A DNA stretch of 64,000 bases, from positions 62,001 to 126,000 of the forward strand of contig JBIICY010000007.1 of NCBI GenBank assembly GCA_044238605.1, in the 5' to 3' direction. The notes beneath the pieces were generated by a model. It did no database searches. It was not told the origin of the DNA and saw only the letters and a list, made by a program, of their open reading frames with translations. Below, in pieces: positions 36,765 through 45,220 of the stretch. The position numbers and the translations under genes are program-made. Every line of letters begins with the position of its first letter. Within the stretch, counting starts at the first letter, position 1. The stretch is from UBA10438 sp044238605 (GTDB taxonomy: Bacteria > Bacteroidota > Ignavibacteria > Kapaibacteriales > Kapaibacteriaceae).

Positions 36765-38432
36765 TTATCGTCCGCGGAACTGCGTGTCTTTCCACTCGGC
36801 AAACAGGTGTTTAACCTTATTGCGCTGGTACTTCCCGGTGGAGGTTACCGGAAGCGTGTCCGTAAAGAGAACCACTTTGGGAGCCTTTGAATAGGGCAAC
36901 TGTGATTGACAGAATGCAAGAATCTGGTGCTCGTCGACGGACTCATCAGTGCGAATAACCAGTGCACCAACTTCCTCTCCGTACATGTTGTTCTCAAAGC
37001 CAACGCATATGCCTGCCTGAACGCCAGGTGCTCGGTTGATGACTTCATCAATCTCCAAGGGGGCTAGGTTAACGCCACCCCGAATGATCAGCTCTTTTAG
37101 GCGTCCGGTGATAAAGTAGAAGGAGCCCCATTTCTCATCGAATACCCGAAATCCTTCATCGCCGGAACGGAACCATCCATAGGCAAATGCCTCCTCATTG
37201 GCCTTCAGATTTGCATCGTATCCACGCATGATATTGGTGCCGCGAATCACAATCTCTCCGCGTTCGCCATCCGGAACGGGATTTCCTGAAGGATCGTGGA
37301 TCGACATTTCATTGGCCGGTATTGCAACGCCAATTGACGGGAACCCATGGTCCTGCATCCAGTGACGGTGTTCTTCGTCCGCTAATCCTATTGGCAGGAA
37401 ACACGTATAGCAAGTTGTTTCAGAAAGCCCATATCCATGCGTGATACGCAGATCATAGGCCCGTTCGAATCTCTCTGCAAGTTCGCACGTTAAGGGGCCG
37501 GCACCACAGATGATGTTCCGGAATCCTGATTCCTTTACACCCGCTGCATCTGCCTGACTATCAAGCAGGAAGGCAAGCAGCGTTGGGACAACACTCACAA
37601 CGTGCACCCCATGCTCGATGATTGCCGGAAAAAAGGTCCGCGGCGAAAACTTGCGATGAAGCACAATTGAAGCACCTGCCAGAAACGGGGTGGCATGTGT
37701 TACGAGAGATCCGTTGACGTGATGCACAGGGAGTACGCACATCATGCGCGAATCGGGCGTGATTCCGAACCACTCTACGATGTCGCGGCAGTCGCTGAAC
37801 AGGCATTGTTGAATGAGCACAACGCCCTTTGGGTTTCCTGTTGTGCCAGACGTATACACCACCATGCAGTCGTCCCAGCGCATATCGGTAGAGGCATCCG
37901 GATAGGCATGCGGCTCGCTGGCTCGAATGCGGTTGTGCCATGCAGACTCTGGGGAGTCGGAGTCCATTTCAACGATTTCTACCTGATGAGCAACGCAGGG
38001 ATCGGTAACTCTTAGTGCATATTCCGACTTGCTCAAAACTAGCTTACATCCCGAGTGCTCAATAATGTACGCTAGGCGCTGGTCGTCCTCCGTCATGTTC
38101 AGTGGCACTGCACATGCGCCCATAAGCCAGCAGGCAAAGTAGGCTAAGATCGTGTCAGGGTGGTTGTGACTTGCAATAGCTATGCGGTCTCCGCGCCGGA
38201 TACCATGCTGCGATAGTATTGTCGCGATTCGGCGCGAAACATCGATGAAGACACTATACGACCACGTGGACTTCCTGCCCTGATCATCGATGTAGATCAT
38301 CCACGGCTTTTCTAAGTAGCTGTCGTTGTTGTGCTGCATAAGCGCGCCCCAATTCAAATAGGGTTGCTCAACTGCATGTGGAGCAGTTCCATGGGCTGTG
38401 CGCGCAGGGTGATGTTGCGGATCGTAGAGCAT
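36765..38432 (-). CDS. Acyl-CoA synthetase-like adenylate-forming enzyme
   Basis: 555 residues. ANL superfamily: P-loop VVYTSGTTGNPKGVV (about 178-192), HGYGLSETTCY, WFRSGDEGF, GRLKELIIRGGVNLAPLEID (hinge) and the C-terminal acyl-adenylation Lys in LPVTSTGKYQRNK. It activates a carboxylic acid as acyl-AMP, usually then acyl-CoA; the chain length preferred cannot be read. ATG 38432 is chosen because the longer frame adds 33 residues without domain content. It abuts the hypothetical gene tail to tail with no gap. Confidence 0.88.
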   Translation of the reverse strand: MLYDPQHHPARTAHGTAPHAVEQPYLNWGALMQHNNDSYLEKPWMIYIDDQGRKSTWSYSVFIDVSRRIATILSQHGIRRGDRIAIASHNHPDTILAYFACWLMGACAVPLNMTEDDQRLAYIIEHSGCKLVLSKSEYALRVTDPCVAHQVEIVEMDSDSPESAWHNRIRASEPHAYPDASTDMRWDDCMVVYTSGTTGNPKGVVLIQQCLFSDCRDIVEWFGITPDSRMMCVLPVHHVNGSLVTHATPFLAGASIVLHRKFSPRTFFPAIIEHGVHVVSVVPTLLAFLLDSQADAAGVKESGFRNIICGAGPLTCELAERFERAYDLRITHGYGLSETTCYTCFLPIGLADEEHRHWMQDHGFPSIGVAIPANEMSIHDPSGNPVPDGERGEIVIRGTNIMRGYDANLKANEEAFAYGWFRSGDEGFRVFDEKWGSFYFITGRLKELIIRGGVNLAPLEIDEVINRAPGVQAGICVGFENNMYGEEVGALVIRTDESVDEHQILAFCQSQLPYSKAPKVVLFTDTLPVTSTGKYQRNKVKHLFAEWKDTQFRGR

Positions 38433-38499
38433 GCGGACTGTTGACTTGCTGGAATTCAAGTAATTTGGATTCGAATATACTCGATTAGAAAGCGATGGA

Positions 38500-39525
38500 A
38501 TGATGATCGATCTGCGAAGTGATACGCTCACAACACCCGATGAAGGAATGCGCCATGCAATTGCAAACGCGCCTGTTGGGGATGATGTCTACAGCGAGGA
38601 CCCTACCGTTGAGCGGTTGCAGCAGCGCGTTGCCGAGATGTTTGGAAAGGAGGCTGCACTCTTTGTACCAAGCGGCACGCAGGGAAATCAGATCTGCCTG
38701 GCCCTGCATGCATCCACAGGCGATGAGATCATTTGCGAGAAGGATGCGCACATCTTTCACTACGAAAATGCTGCAACCAGCGTTATCGCCCGCGCACAGC
38801 TTCACGGCATTCCGTCGGAATATGGTGCGATGCCCCTTGAGCTGATCGAGCAAGCCATTCGACCAACGGCCTACTATTATCCCAAAACTGCTGCCATTGC
38901 GGTTGAAAACACGCACAATCGTCATGGGGGTACCGTTGTACCGCTGGAGCACCTCAAGTCAATTCGATCAATTGCACAGCATAACGGACTGGCCTTGCAT
39001 TGCGATGGAGCCCGAATCTGGAATGCGATCACTGCTTCTGGCGTTTCAGCCAAGGAGTACGGCGAGATCTTTGATACTCTAAGTGTATGCATGAGCAAGG
39101 GGCTTGGAGCACCCATAGGGTCTCTTATCGTTGGATCGCGGCAGCATATTGAGCGCGCCCGGCGCTGGAGAAAAATGCTGGGCGGAGGTATGCGTCAGGT
39201 AGGTGTGCTGGCGGCAGCGGCGATGTATGCATTGGACGTTACACTGGCCAAACTTGCTCGTGACCACGAACATGCACGGATGCTGGCAGAGTCTCTTGCG
39301 AAGCATCCAAAGGTATTGATCGACATGAACAGAGTACAGACAAACATCGTGGTGTTTACGGTGGAGGGGGTAAACGACGCGCAGTTTGTAGCAGATTGTG
39401 CCGAGCGCGGCTTACGGATAGCCCCGATCTATCCGGGAACGATGAGGGCGGTGATGTACCACCAGGTTACGAGTGAGATGGTTTATCGCGCAGCTGCAAT
39501 TCTCCATGATGTGCTCGGCGACTAA
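38500..39525 (+). CDS. ltaE: Low-specificity L-threonine aldolase
   Basis: 341 residues, fold-type I PLP enzyme splitting threonine or allo-threonine to glycine and acetaldehyde. Seen: IDLRSDTLTTPDEGM at the start, FVPSGTQGNQICL, VENTHNRHGG, LHCDGARIWNA (PLP Asp) and the Schiff-base Lys in CMSKGLGAPIGSL. Complete. A second ATG lies one codon in. Divergent from the acyl-CoA ligase with a 67-nt gap in which only weak box-like sequences (TATATTCG, minus) are seen. Confidence 0.93.
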   Translation: MMIDLRSDTLTTPDEGMRHAIANAPVGDDVYSEDPTVERLQQRVAEMFGKEAALFVPSGTQGNQICLALHASTGDEIICEKDAHIFHYENAATSVIARAQLHGIPSEYGAMPLELIEQAIRPTAYYYPKTAAIAVENTHNRHGGTVVPLEHLKSIRSIAQHNGLALHCDGARIWNAITASGVSAKEYGEIFDTLSVCMSKGLGAPIGSLIVGSRQHIERARRWRKMLGGGMRQVGVLAAAAMYALDVTLAKLARDHEHARMLAESLAKHPKVLIDMNRVQTNIVVFTVEGVNDAQFVADCAERGLRIAPIYPGTMRAVMYHQVTSEMVYRAAAILHDVLGD

Positions 39526-39529
39526 TCCA

Positions 39530-39537
39530 TATTTTTG
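39530..39537 (+). promoter_or_regulatory. -7 box TATTTTTG for the thioesterase gene
   Basis: Exact TAnnTTTG just after the threonine aldolase stop and 29 nt before the ATG at 39567. Confidence 0.45.
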
Positions 39538-39566
39538 CAGCACACAATGTATCAAGAGTCAATCGT

Positions 39567-40064
39567 ATGCCGTCAGCTGAAAAGTCCGAAGCCGTTGTAG
39601 ATCACAGTACTGCCATCATTGAAGGTCATGGCACGTATCATCATCGTCTGCACAGCAGGGTGCGCTCGTATGATGTTGATCGCCAGAGTATTGTTCATAA
39701 CGCAGTGTATCTGTACTGGCTTGAAGCAGCCCGTATTGAATACTTCCGCGATATCGGCGTTCCGATCGACAGAGATTCATTTGTTACAAAGCACTTCTTT
39801 GTTGTGCTGAAAACATCGATCGAGTACAAGGAAGCAGCGCGGTTCGACGACCCCTACACCGTCTACACACGTGTGCCGTTTGTGAAGAATTCGTCGTTCG
39901 GTTTTGAACACGTTATTCGTCACGAAAACGGAACGATTCTCGCCGTTGCTAGCAGCGTTCTTGTTCATCTGAACCCTGCCACGCATCGTCCGGAGCGGAT
40001 ACCAGACTCATACCGGTCATTGATCCGTGAGTTCGAAGGCGACAACGTCGTTTTTGCAGAGTAA
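39567..40064 (+). CDS. Hotdog-fold acyl-CoA thioesterase (YbgC/4HBT type)
   Basis: 165 residues. Hotdog core with RSYDVDRQSIVHNAVYLYWLEAARIEYF (about 36-63, with the conserved Asp, His-Asn and helix) and IEYKEAARFDDPYTVYTRV. Family members hydrolyse acyl-CoA or 4-hydroxybenzoyl-CoA-type thioesters. The first about 25 residues are extra to the fold. It is 11 nt before a GH3 gene, probably one transcript. Confidence 0.85.
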   Translation: MPSAEKSEAVVDHSTAIIEGHGTYHHRLHSRVRSYDVDRQSIVHNAVYLYWLEAARIEYFRDIGVPIDRDSFVTKHFFVVLKTSIEYKEAARFDDPYTVYTRVPFVKNSSFGFEHVIRHENGTILAVASSVLVHLNPATHRPERIPDSYRSLIREFEGDNVVFAE

Positions 40065-40075
40065 ACGACGAGTTC

Positions 40076-41578
40076 ATGAACAGCGCCCGCTCGATGGCCG
40101 CCCGGCAGATCATGATCCGGGTGGACGCAAAACACTGGACATCATCGCAGTACCGTGATACCGCGTATGCTCTTGTTGAGCAGGGAATTGGCGGTATTGG
40201 TGTGTTCATTGGAGAACTCGAACAAACAGCCTCGATGATCTCTGATCTTCAAAGAAGAGCTGGTGGCAAGCTTCTGGTTGCAGCGGATTATGAATACGGC
40301 CTACCGATGAGACTTGAAGGGGGCATTTCGTTTCCACGTGCCATGGCCTTGGGAAGATGCGAGCCCCGTAGCACAGAGTCCGTGGCGCGGCTGATAGCTG
40401 AAGAAGCAGCGGCCATTGGTGTGCACTGGAACTGGGCCCCGGTGGCCGACATAAACTCGAATCCCGAAAACCCCATTATTAACACGCGTAGTTTCGGCGA
40501 ACAACCAGAAGTGGTTGCACGGCACGTGCAGGCGTTCATTCGCGGAACACAGTCTGCGGGAGTTCTTGCCTGTGCAAAGCACTTTCCCGGCCACGGTGAT
40601 ACATCAGTTGATTCGCACCTTGCTCTGCCAACGATCGATGTGCCCGAACATGTTGCTACGCAGCGTGAACTTGTGCCATTTAGGGCAGCTGTTGATGCCA
40701 GCGTGGGATCTGTTATGGTCGGACACATCGTCGTGCCGTTTCTTGATACCGAGCTGCCAGCATCACTTTCACCAAAGATCGTTACCGATCTGCTCAGACA
40801 TCAGATGGGCTTTGACGGACTTGTCTGCACTGATGCGCTCGATATGCATGCCATTGCCGACAGGTGGCCAAGCGGCAAGGCGGCTGTTATGGCCCTGCAG
40901 GCCGGCGTTGATATTGCCCTGATGCCTGATAATGTTTATGAGGCCCTTGAGGCAGTAACTGATGCGATCGAACGGGGAGAACTCTCTGAAGAACTTCTCG
41001 ATGCATCGGCTCGTCGGATCGAAACCGCCAAAGAGTTCTTGGGCACGAGTCAAACCCGTAAGCCCCTTGTCATTGACCAGTCAACCCACGCCATGGCAGC
41101 TCTTTCGGCAGGATTTGAAGCTGTCAATGTGGTCGGTGATACTTCACTGCTGCCGCTCATGCAGCACAGGCATGTAGCTGCCCTGGCGGTTGTTTCCGAC
41201 GCCGACATGACCTCTGCCACAACCTGGTTCCAGGCGCTGACGCAAGCAGTAGAAATGAATATGGACTGTGGCTACATCGATGGTTCGATTTCTGACACAG
41301 AGCTGGCAGATCTCGCCCATGGACTCACAGAAGCAGATGTCCTTGTTGTAGCCTTGTTCGGCAAGGCAGTTGCCTACCGTGGAAACCTTCCGGGAGCAGA
41401 TAGGCTGCCCGAGCTGGTTTCTAGATTGGCTAACGGACGTCCGGTTATTGTCGTAGCATGCGGCAGTCCGTATGGTATCGAGACCATCAAGGCATCGTGT
41501 GCGCTATATACCTACTCAGAAACCTTGCCGTCGATAGCTGCCTCCGTTATGCGTTTAATTGGTAGGAATGTGCGATAG
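40076..41578 (+). CDS. Glycoside hydrolase family 3 enzyme, NagZ-like
   Basis: 500 residues without a signal peptide, so probably cytoplasmic. GH3 (alpha/beta)8 barrel with VAADYEYGLPMRLEGG, HWNWAPVADINSNPENPIIN, CAKHFPGHGDTSVDSH (the His-containing loop typical of the NagZ branch) and the nucleophile Asp in FDGLVCTDALDMHAI. A second domain (about 340-500) follows, longer than in E. coli NagZ. Probable role: cleaving N-acetylglucosamine from peptidoglycan fragments, which would complement the secreted NamZ-like enzyme. Confidence 0.86.
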   Translation: MNSARSMAARQIMIRVDAKHWTSSQYRDTAYALVEQGIGGIGVFIGELEQTASMISDLQRRAGGKLLVAADYEYGLPMRLEGGISFPRAMALGRCEPRSTESVARLIAEEAAAIGVHWNWAPVADINSNPENPIINTRSFGEQPEVVARHVQAFIRGTQSAGVLACAKHFPGHGDTSVDSHLALPTIDVPEHVATQRELVPFRAAVDASVGSVMVGHIVVPFLDTELPASLSPKIVTDLLRHQMGFDGLVCTDALDMHAIADRWPSGKAAVMALQAGVDIALMPDNVYEALEAVTDAIERGELSEELLDASARRIETAKEFLGTSQTRKPLVIDQSTHAMAALSAGFEAVNVVGDTSLLPLMQHRHVAALAVVSDADMTSATTWFQALTQAVEMNMDCGYIDGSISDTELADLAHGLTEADVLVVALFGKAVAYRGNLPGADRLPELVSRLANGRPVIVVACGSPYGIETIKASCALYTYSETLPSIAASVMRLIGRNVR

Positions 41579-41693
41579 AATTACCGTAATTTGTCCGGAA
41601 ACAGGGTTGCAGGTAATGTCAATCGCGCTGTAAGCCCCGTCAGTATTGATAAAACAGGACAATGGTAATTATGACCAACCTCTGGAAAATTCA
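41579..41693 (+). other. Gap before the polysaccharide cluster
   Basis: 115-nt non-coding gap. TAATTTG at 41585-41600 resembles a shortened -7 box but lies about 95 nt from the next start. I see no terminator hairpin and no clear Shine-Dalgarno for rfbB. Confidence 0.3.
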
Positions 41694-42710
41694 ATGAAGA
41701 CGCTTCTGATTACTGGCGGTGCCGGATTTATCGGAAGCAATCTCGTTCGAATGCTTGCCCAAGAGGGCAGATACCGCCTCGTCGTTCTTGATGCCTTAAC
41801 CTATGCTGGCAACATTGAGAACATTGCAGATGTGATCGATAACAGCAACGTGCGGTTCGTCCATGGCAGCATTACGGATGCAGAACTTGTGCAGGCAACA
41901 ATCGCCTCTGAAAACATTGACGCCGTTCTGCACCTGGCGGCGGAATCTCATGTTGACAGATCCATTCAATCTGCTGCTCCGTTCATCGAGACAAATGTTG
42001 TAGGAACGCTCGTATTGCTCGAGGCTGCCAGAGCCGCAGGAGTGCGGCGGTTTGTGCATATCTCCACAGACGAAGTGTACGGCACGTTAGGCCCGGATGA
42101 TCCGGCCTTTACCGAAGAGACGCCCCTTCAGCCAAATTCGCCGTATTCGGCATCAAAGGCAGCTTCTGATTTGCTCGTGCGCTCGTTTGTGCATACGCAT
42201 GGCATGGACGCAGTTATCACACGGTGTTCAAACAACTACGGTCCCTATCAGTTTCCAGAGAAGTTCATCCCTCTCATGACGCTTAATGCTCTTGAGGATA
42301 GGGGGCTTCCGGTCTATGGAGACGGACTTCAAGTGCGCGACTGGCTGCATGTAGAGGATCATTGCCGTGGGATCATGATGGCCTATGAGCGCGGGGCTTC
42401 CGGACAGGTATACAACTTTGGAGGCTATGGCGAGGAAAAGAACATCGTTGTTGCCAAGTCAATACTTGCTCATGTAGGGAAAGGCGAAGATCTGCTTACC
42501 TACGTTGCCGACAGGCCTGGCCATGACAGACGTTATGCGATCAACCCCCATAAGGTTCGCGAAGAGCTTGGATGGCAGCCACTATGGACGTTTGAAGAAG
42601 GTCTGCAGAACACAGTAGCATGGTATGCAACAAACACCGCATGGTGCACCAATGTGCGCTCTGGTGAGTACCGCACGTATTATCAACGACAGTACGAACA
42701 ACGAGGATAA
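41694..42710 (+). CDS. rfbB: dTDP-glucose 4,6-dehydratase
   Basis: 338 residues, extended SDR fold; makes dTDP-4-keto-6-deoxyglucose for deoxysugar synthesis. Seen: ITGGAGFIGSNLVRML (NAD site), HLAAESHVDRSI, HISTDEVYGTLG, the catalytic YSASK in NSPYSASKAASDLLV, and GDGLQVRDWLHVEDHC. Full length. ATG 41694 starts the NAD-binding strand; the open frame upstream adds 16 unlikely residues. First gene of the polysaccharide cluster; no rfbA, rfbC or rfbD in the window. Confidence 0.94.
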   Translation: MKTLLITGGAGFIGSNLVRMLAQEGRYRLVVLDALTYAGNIENIADVIDNSNVRFVHGSITDAELVQATIASENIDAVLHLAAESHVDRSIQSAAPFIETNVVGTLVLLEAARAAGVRRFVHISTDEVYGTLGPDDPAFTEETPLQPNSPYSASKAASDLLVRSFVHTHGMDAVITRCSNNYGPYQFPEKFIPLMTLNALEDRGLPVYGDGLQVRDWLHVEDHCRGIMMAYERGASGQVYNFGGYGEEKNIVVAKSILAHVGKGEDLLTYVADRPGHDRRYAINPHKVREELGWQPLWTFEEGLQNTVAWYATNTAWCTNVRSGEYRTYYQRQYEQRG

Positions 42711-42717
42711 CACTATA

Positions 42718-44091
42718 ATGGCACTTCGACGTGTTGGACGTCCGCGCGCAAACGGCACGCGCTATGAGCAGCAGCTCATGAAAACAATTCTTGACGGATC
42801 CCTTACAGTTGGTGTGGTAGGATTGGGATACGTTGGCCTGCCCCTTGCCCTTGAGTTTGCGAAGAGCGGTATTAAGGTCATTGGTATCGATGTAAGCCAT
42901 GAGAAGGTCAAGAGTCTGCAAGCCGGCAAGAACTACATTCAGGATCTCGATAACAGCGAGATCAGTCATGTTGTGAAGAAGTCCAAGATGCTGTCTGCCA
43001 CCACAGACTTTGCCGCATGTGCCGACTGTGATGTGATCTATATCTGCGTACCTACGCCGTTTACGCCAAACAAAGACCCCGATATCTCGCACATCGTGCA
43101 TGCTACAGAGGGCGTTGCCAAGTACATGAAGAAGGGGCAGTTGGTAATTCTCAAAAGCACAACATTTCCGGGAACAACAGAAAAGTACGTCAAGCCTATT
43201 CTAGATTCGACCGGGTTTGTATGCGGTAAGGAGTACTTCCTTGCATTTAGCCCAGAACGTATTGATCCGGGCAATCAGACGTGGACAACCAAAAACACTC
43301 CAGTGGTGGTTGGCGGCATGACGCCTGCCTGTACAGATGTAGCCATTGCGGTAAATCGCAGGGTCATTAACGAAGTTGTGCCAGTAGGTTCACCCGCGGT
43401 AGCCGAGATGGAGAAGCTGCTCGAAAACATTTTCAGAAGTGTGAACATTGCCCTTGTGAATGAACTTGCACAGCTCTGCGACCGTATTGGTGTAAACATC
43501 TGGGAAGTGGTGGATGCTGCAAAGACAAAGCCGTTTGGCTTTATGCCGTTTTATCCTGGTCCTGGGATTGGTGGACATTGCATCCTCATCGATCCGTATT
43601 ACTTGTCATGGGCTGCCCGGGAAGTAGACTTTGTTACCAACTTTATCACGCTCGCAGCAGAGGTGAATGAGTCGATGCCGTTCTACGTTCGATCAATGAT
43701 CGAACGCGAAATCGCAAAGCAACCGATTACGTTAAAGAAGGCGAGAGTTCTTCTGCTAGGGATGGCCTTTAAGAAAGATGTTGACGATCTGCGGCATTCG
43801 CCGGCTCTCAAGGTAGCAGAGCTGCTTGTAGAGGATGGCATTGAGAACATCTCGTACTTTGATCCCTACATTCCAAAGGTTGAACTTCACGGCAAGGTGC
43901 TTACGTCAAAGAAGAACCTAACTGCTGCGTATCTCAAGAAGCACGATGTTGTGGTGATCACTACAGACCATTCCTCGTTCGACATCGACATGATCGTTCA
44001 GAACAGCAAGGTTGTGATCGATACACGTAACTCGACAAAGAACGTTACGGGACCTCGCAAGAACATTGTTCTGTTGGGTGACGGTAAATGA
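42718..44091 (+). CDS. UDP-N-acetyl-hexosamine 6-dehydrogenase (WbpA/WecC type)
   Basis: 457 residues. UDP-glucose/GDP-mannose dehydrogenase family. NAD site VGVVGLGYVGLPLALEFAKS after an unusual about 25-residue basic N-terminal extension; LKSTTFPGTTEKYV; FMPFYPGPGIGGHCILIDPYYL, which holds the catalytic Cys in GGHC; and the C-terminal KKARVLLLGMAFKKDVDDLR. Probably oxidises UDP-GlcNAc or UDP-ManNAc to the uronic acid. With wecB next (4-nt overlap), UDP-ManNAcA synthesis is likely. Confidence 0.9.
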   Translation: MALRRVGRPRANGTRYEQQLMKTILDGSLTVGVVGLGYVGLPLALEFAKSGIKVIGIDVSHEKVKSLQAGKNYIQDLDNSEISHVVKKSKMLSATTDFAACADCDVIYICVPTPFTPNKDPDISHIVHATEGVAKYMKKGQLVILKSTTFPGTTEKYVKPILDSTGFVCGKEYFLAFSPERIDPGNQTWTTKNTPVVVGGMTPACTDVAIAVNRRVINEVVPVGSPAVAEMEKLLENIFRSVNIALVNELAQLCDRIGVNIWEVVDAAKTKPFGFMPFYPGPGIGGHCILIDPYYLSWAAREVDFVTNFITLAAEVNESMPFYVRSMIEREIAKQPITLKKARVLLLGMAFKKDVDDLRHSPALKVAELLVEDGIENISYFDPYIPKVELHGKVLTSKKNLTAAYLKKHDVVVITTDHSSFDIDMIVQNSKVVIDTRNSTKNVTGPRKNIVLLGDGK

Positions 44092-45176
44092 AGAAGATCA
44101 TCAGTGTCGTTGGGGCGCGTCCAAACTTTATGAAGGTAGCCCCGATCCATCGAGCCTTTGGTGCTTACGAGGGGCAGTGGCAGCATAGTATCGTCCACAC
44201 CGGGCAGCACTACGACGCTGCGATGTCGGACTCGTTCTTTGCAGATCTTGATATGCCCCATCCAACATGGTTTATGGGCGTAGGTTCTGGATCGCATGCC
44301 GAACAGACCGCCAAGGTCATGGTTGGTTTCGAAAACGTATGCCTTGAAGCTAGGCCAGACTGTGTGATCGTTGTAGGCGACGTAAACAGCACAGTTGCCT
44401 GCGCACTCGTTAGCGTAAAGCTTGGCATCCCAACTGTTCACGTTGAATCGGGTCTTAGGTCTTTCGATCGCGCCATGCCGGAAGAGATCAACCGACTGGC
44501 AACGGATGCCATTGTTGATCGGCATTTTGTGACGGAACAAAGCGGACTCGACAATCTGCTCCGCGAGGGTGTAAGCCCAGAACGCTTGCATATGGTGGGC
44601 AACACGATGATCGATTCGCTGCATTATTCCATGGCGAAGGCTGATCGCAGCGACGTACATCAGCGCATTGGTGTGGAGCCCGGGAGCTACTGCCTGGTAA
44701 CGATGCATCGCCCAAGTAACGTAGACCATCCGGAGCAGCTCAGGATGCTTCTGGGCGTTATCGCATCCGTCTCCAGTGAACGTCCTGTTGTGTTTCCAGT
44801 TCATCCGCGAACCAGAAACAAGATGGCCGAGATAGGTGTACAGCTGCCGGAATCGGTGCATCTGATTGATCCGGTGCGTTATGTAGACTTTCTGGCCCTT
44901 ATGAAGTCTGCCGCAGTGGTGCTGACCGATTCAGGTGGCATACAAGAAGAAACCACTGCTCTTGGCGTACCCTGCATCACAGCGCGTACAACAACTGAGC
45001 GTCCTGTTACGACCGATCTGGGAACAAATGTACTCGTAGAGCCCCGGGAAGAGGCAATTCTTCACGCAATGGGCGAGTTTACGGCCGGGCGTCATAAAAA
45101 GGGTGTCGTGCCTCCATTGTGGGATGGGCATGCGGCCGAGCGTATTGCGGCCGTAATCACAGCACACTATTCGTAA
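44088..45176 (+). CDS. wecB: UDP-N-acetylglucosamine 2-epimerase, non-hydrolysing
   Basis: 362 residues, GT-B-like fold. Converts UDP-GlcNAc to UDP-ManNAc. Seen: VVGARPNFMKVAPIHRAF, VHTGQHYDAAMSDSFF, VVGDVNSTVACALVS, HVESGLRSFDRAMPEEINR and LTDSGGIQEETTALGVPC. The start overlaps the dehydrogenase stop by 4 nt. Its stop codon is also the TAA of the next promoter box. Confidence 0.94.
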   Translation: MKKIISVVGARPNFMKVAPIHRAFGAYEGQWQHSIVHTGQHYDAAMSDSFFADLDMPHPTWFMGVGSGSHAEQTAKVMVGFENVCLEARPDCVIVVGDVNSTVACALVSVKLGIPTVHVESGLRSFDRAMPEEINRLATDAIVDRHFVTEQSGLDNLLREGVSPERLHMVGNTMIDSLHYSMAKADRSDVHQRIGVEPGSYCLVTMHRPSNVDHPEQLRMLLGVIASVSSERPVVFPVHPRTRNKMAEIGVQLPESVHLIDPVRYVDFLALMKSAAVVLTDSGGIQEETTALGVPCITARTTTERPVTTDLGTNVLVEPREEAILHAMGEFTAGRHKKGVVPPLWDGHAAERIAAVITAHYS

Positions 45177-45181
45177 CTTTG
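45174..45181 (+). promoter_or_regulatory. -7 box TAACTTTG for polysaccharide export genes
   Basis: Exact TAnnTTTG whose first three bases are the wecB stop codon; 39 nt before the ATG at 45221. It may give the export genes their own promoter. Confidence 0.45.
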
Positions 45182-45220
45182 CCGCGTCGGAACTCCCTTT
45201 CGTTATTAGAGATAGACCGA

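Noticed and set aside
43998..44861. 287-codon minus-strand open frame inside wecB
   Set aside because: It mirrors wecB, whose conserved motifs cover the whole region; its own translation shows no domain and it has no start context.
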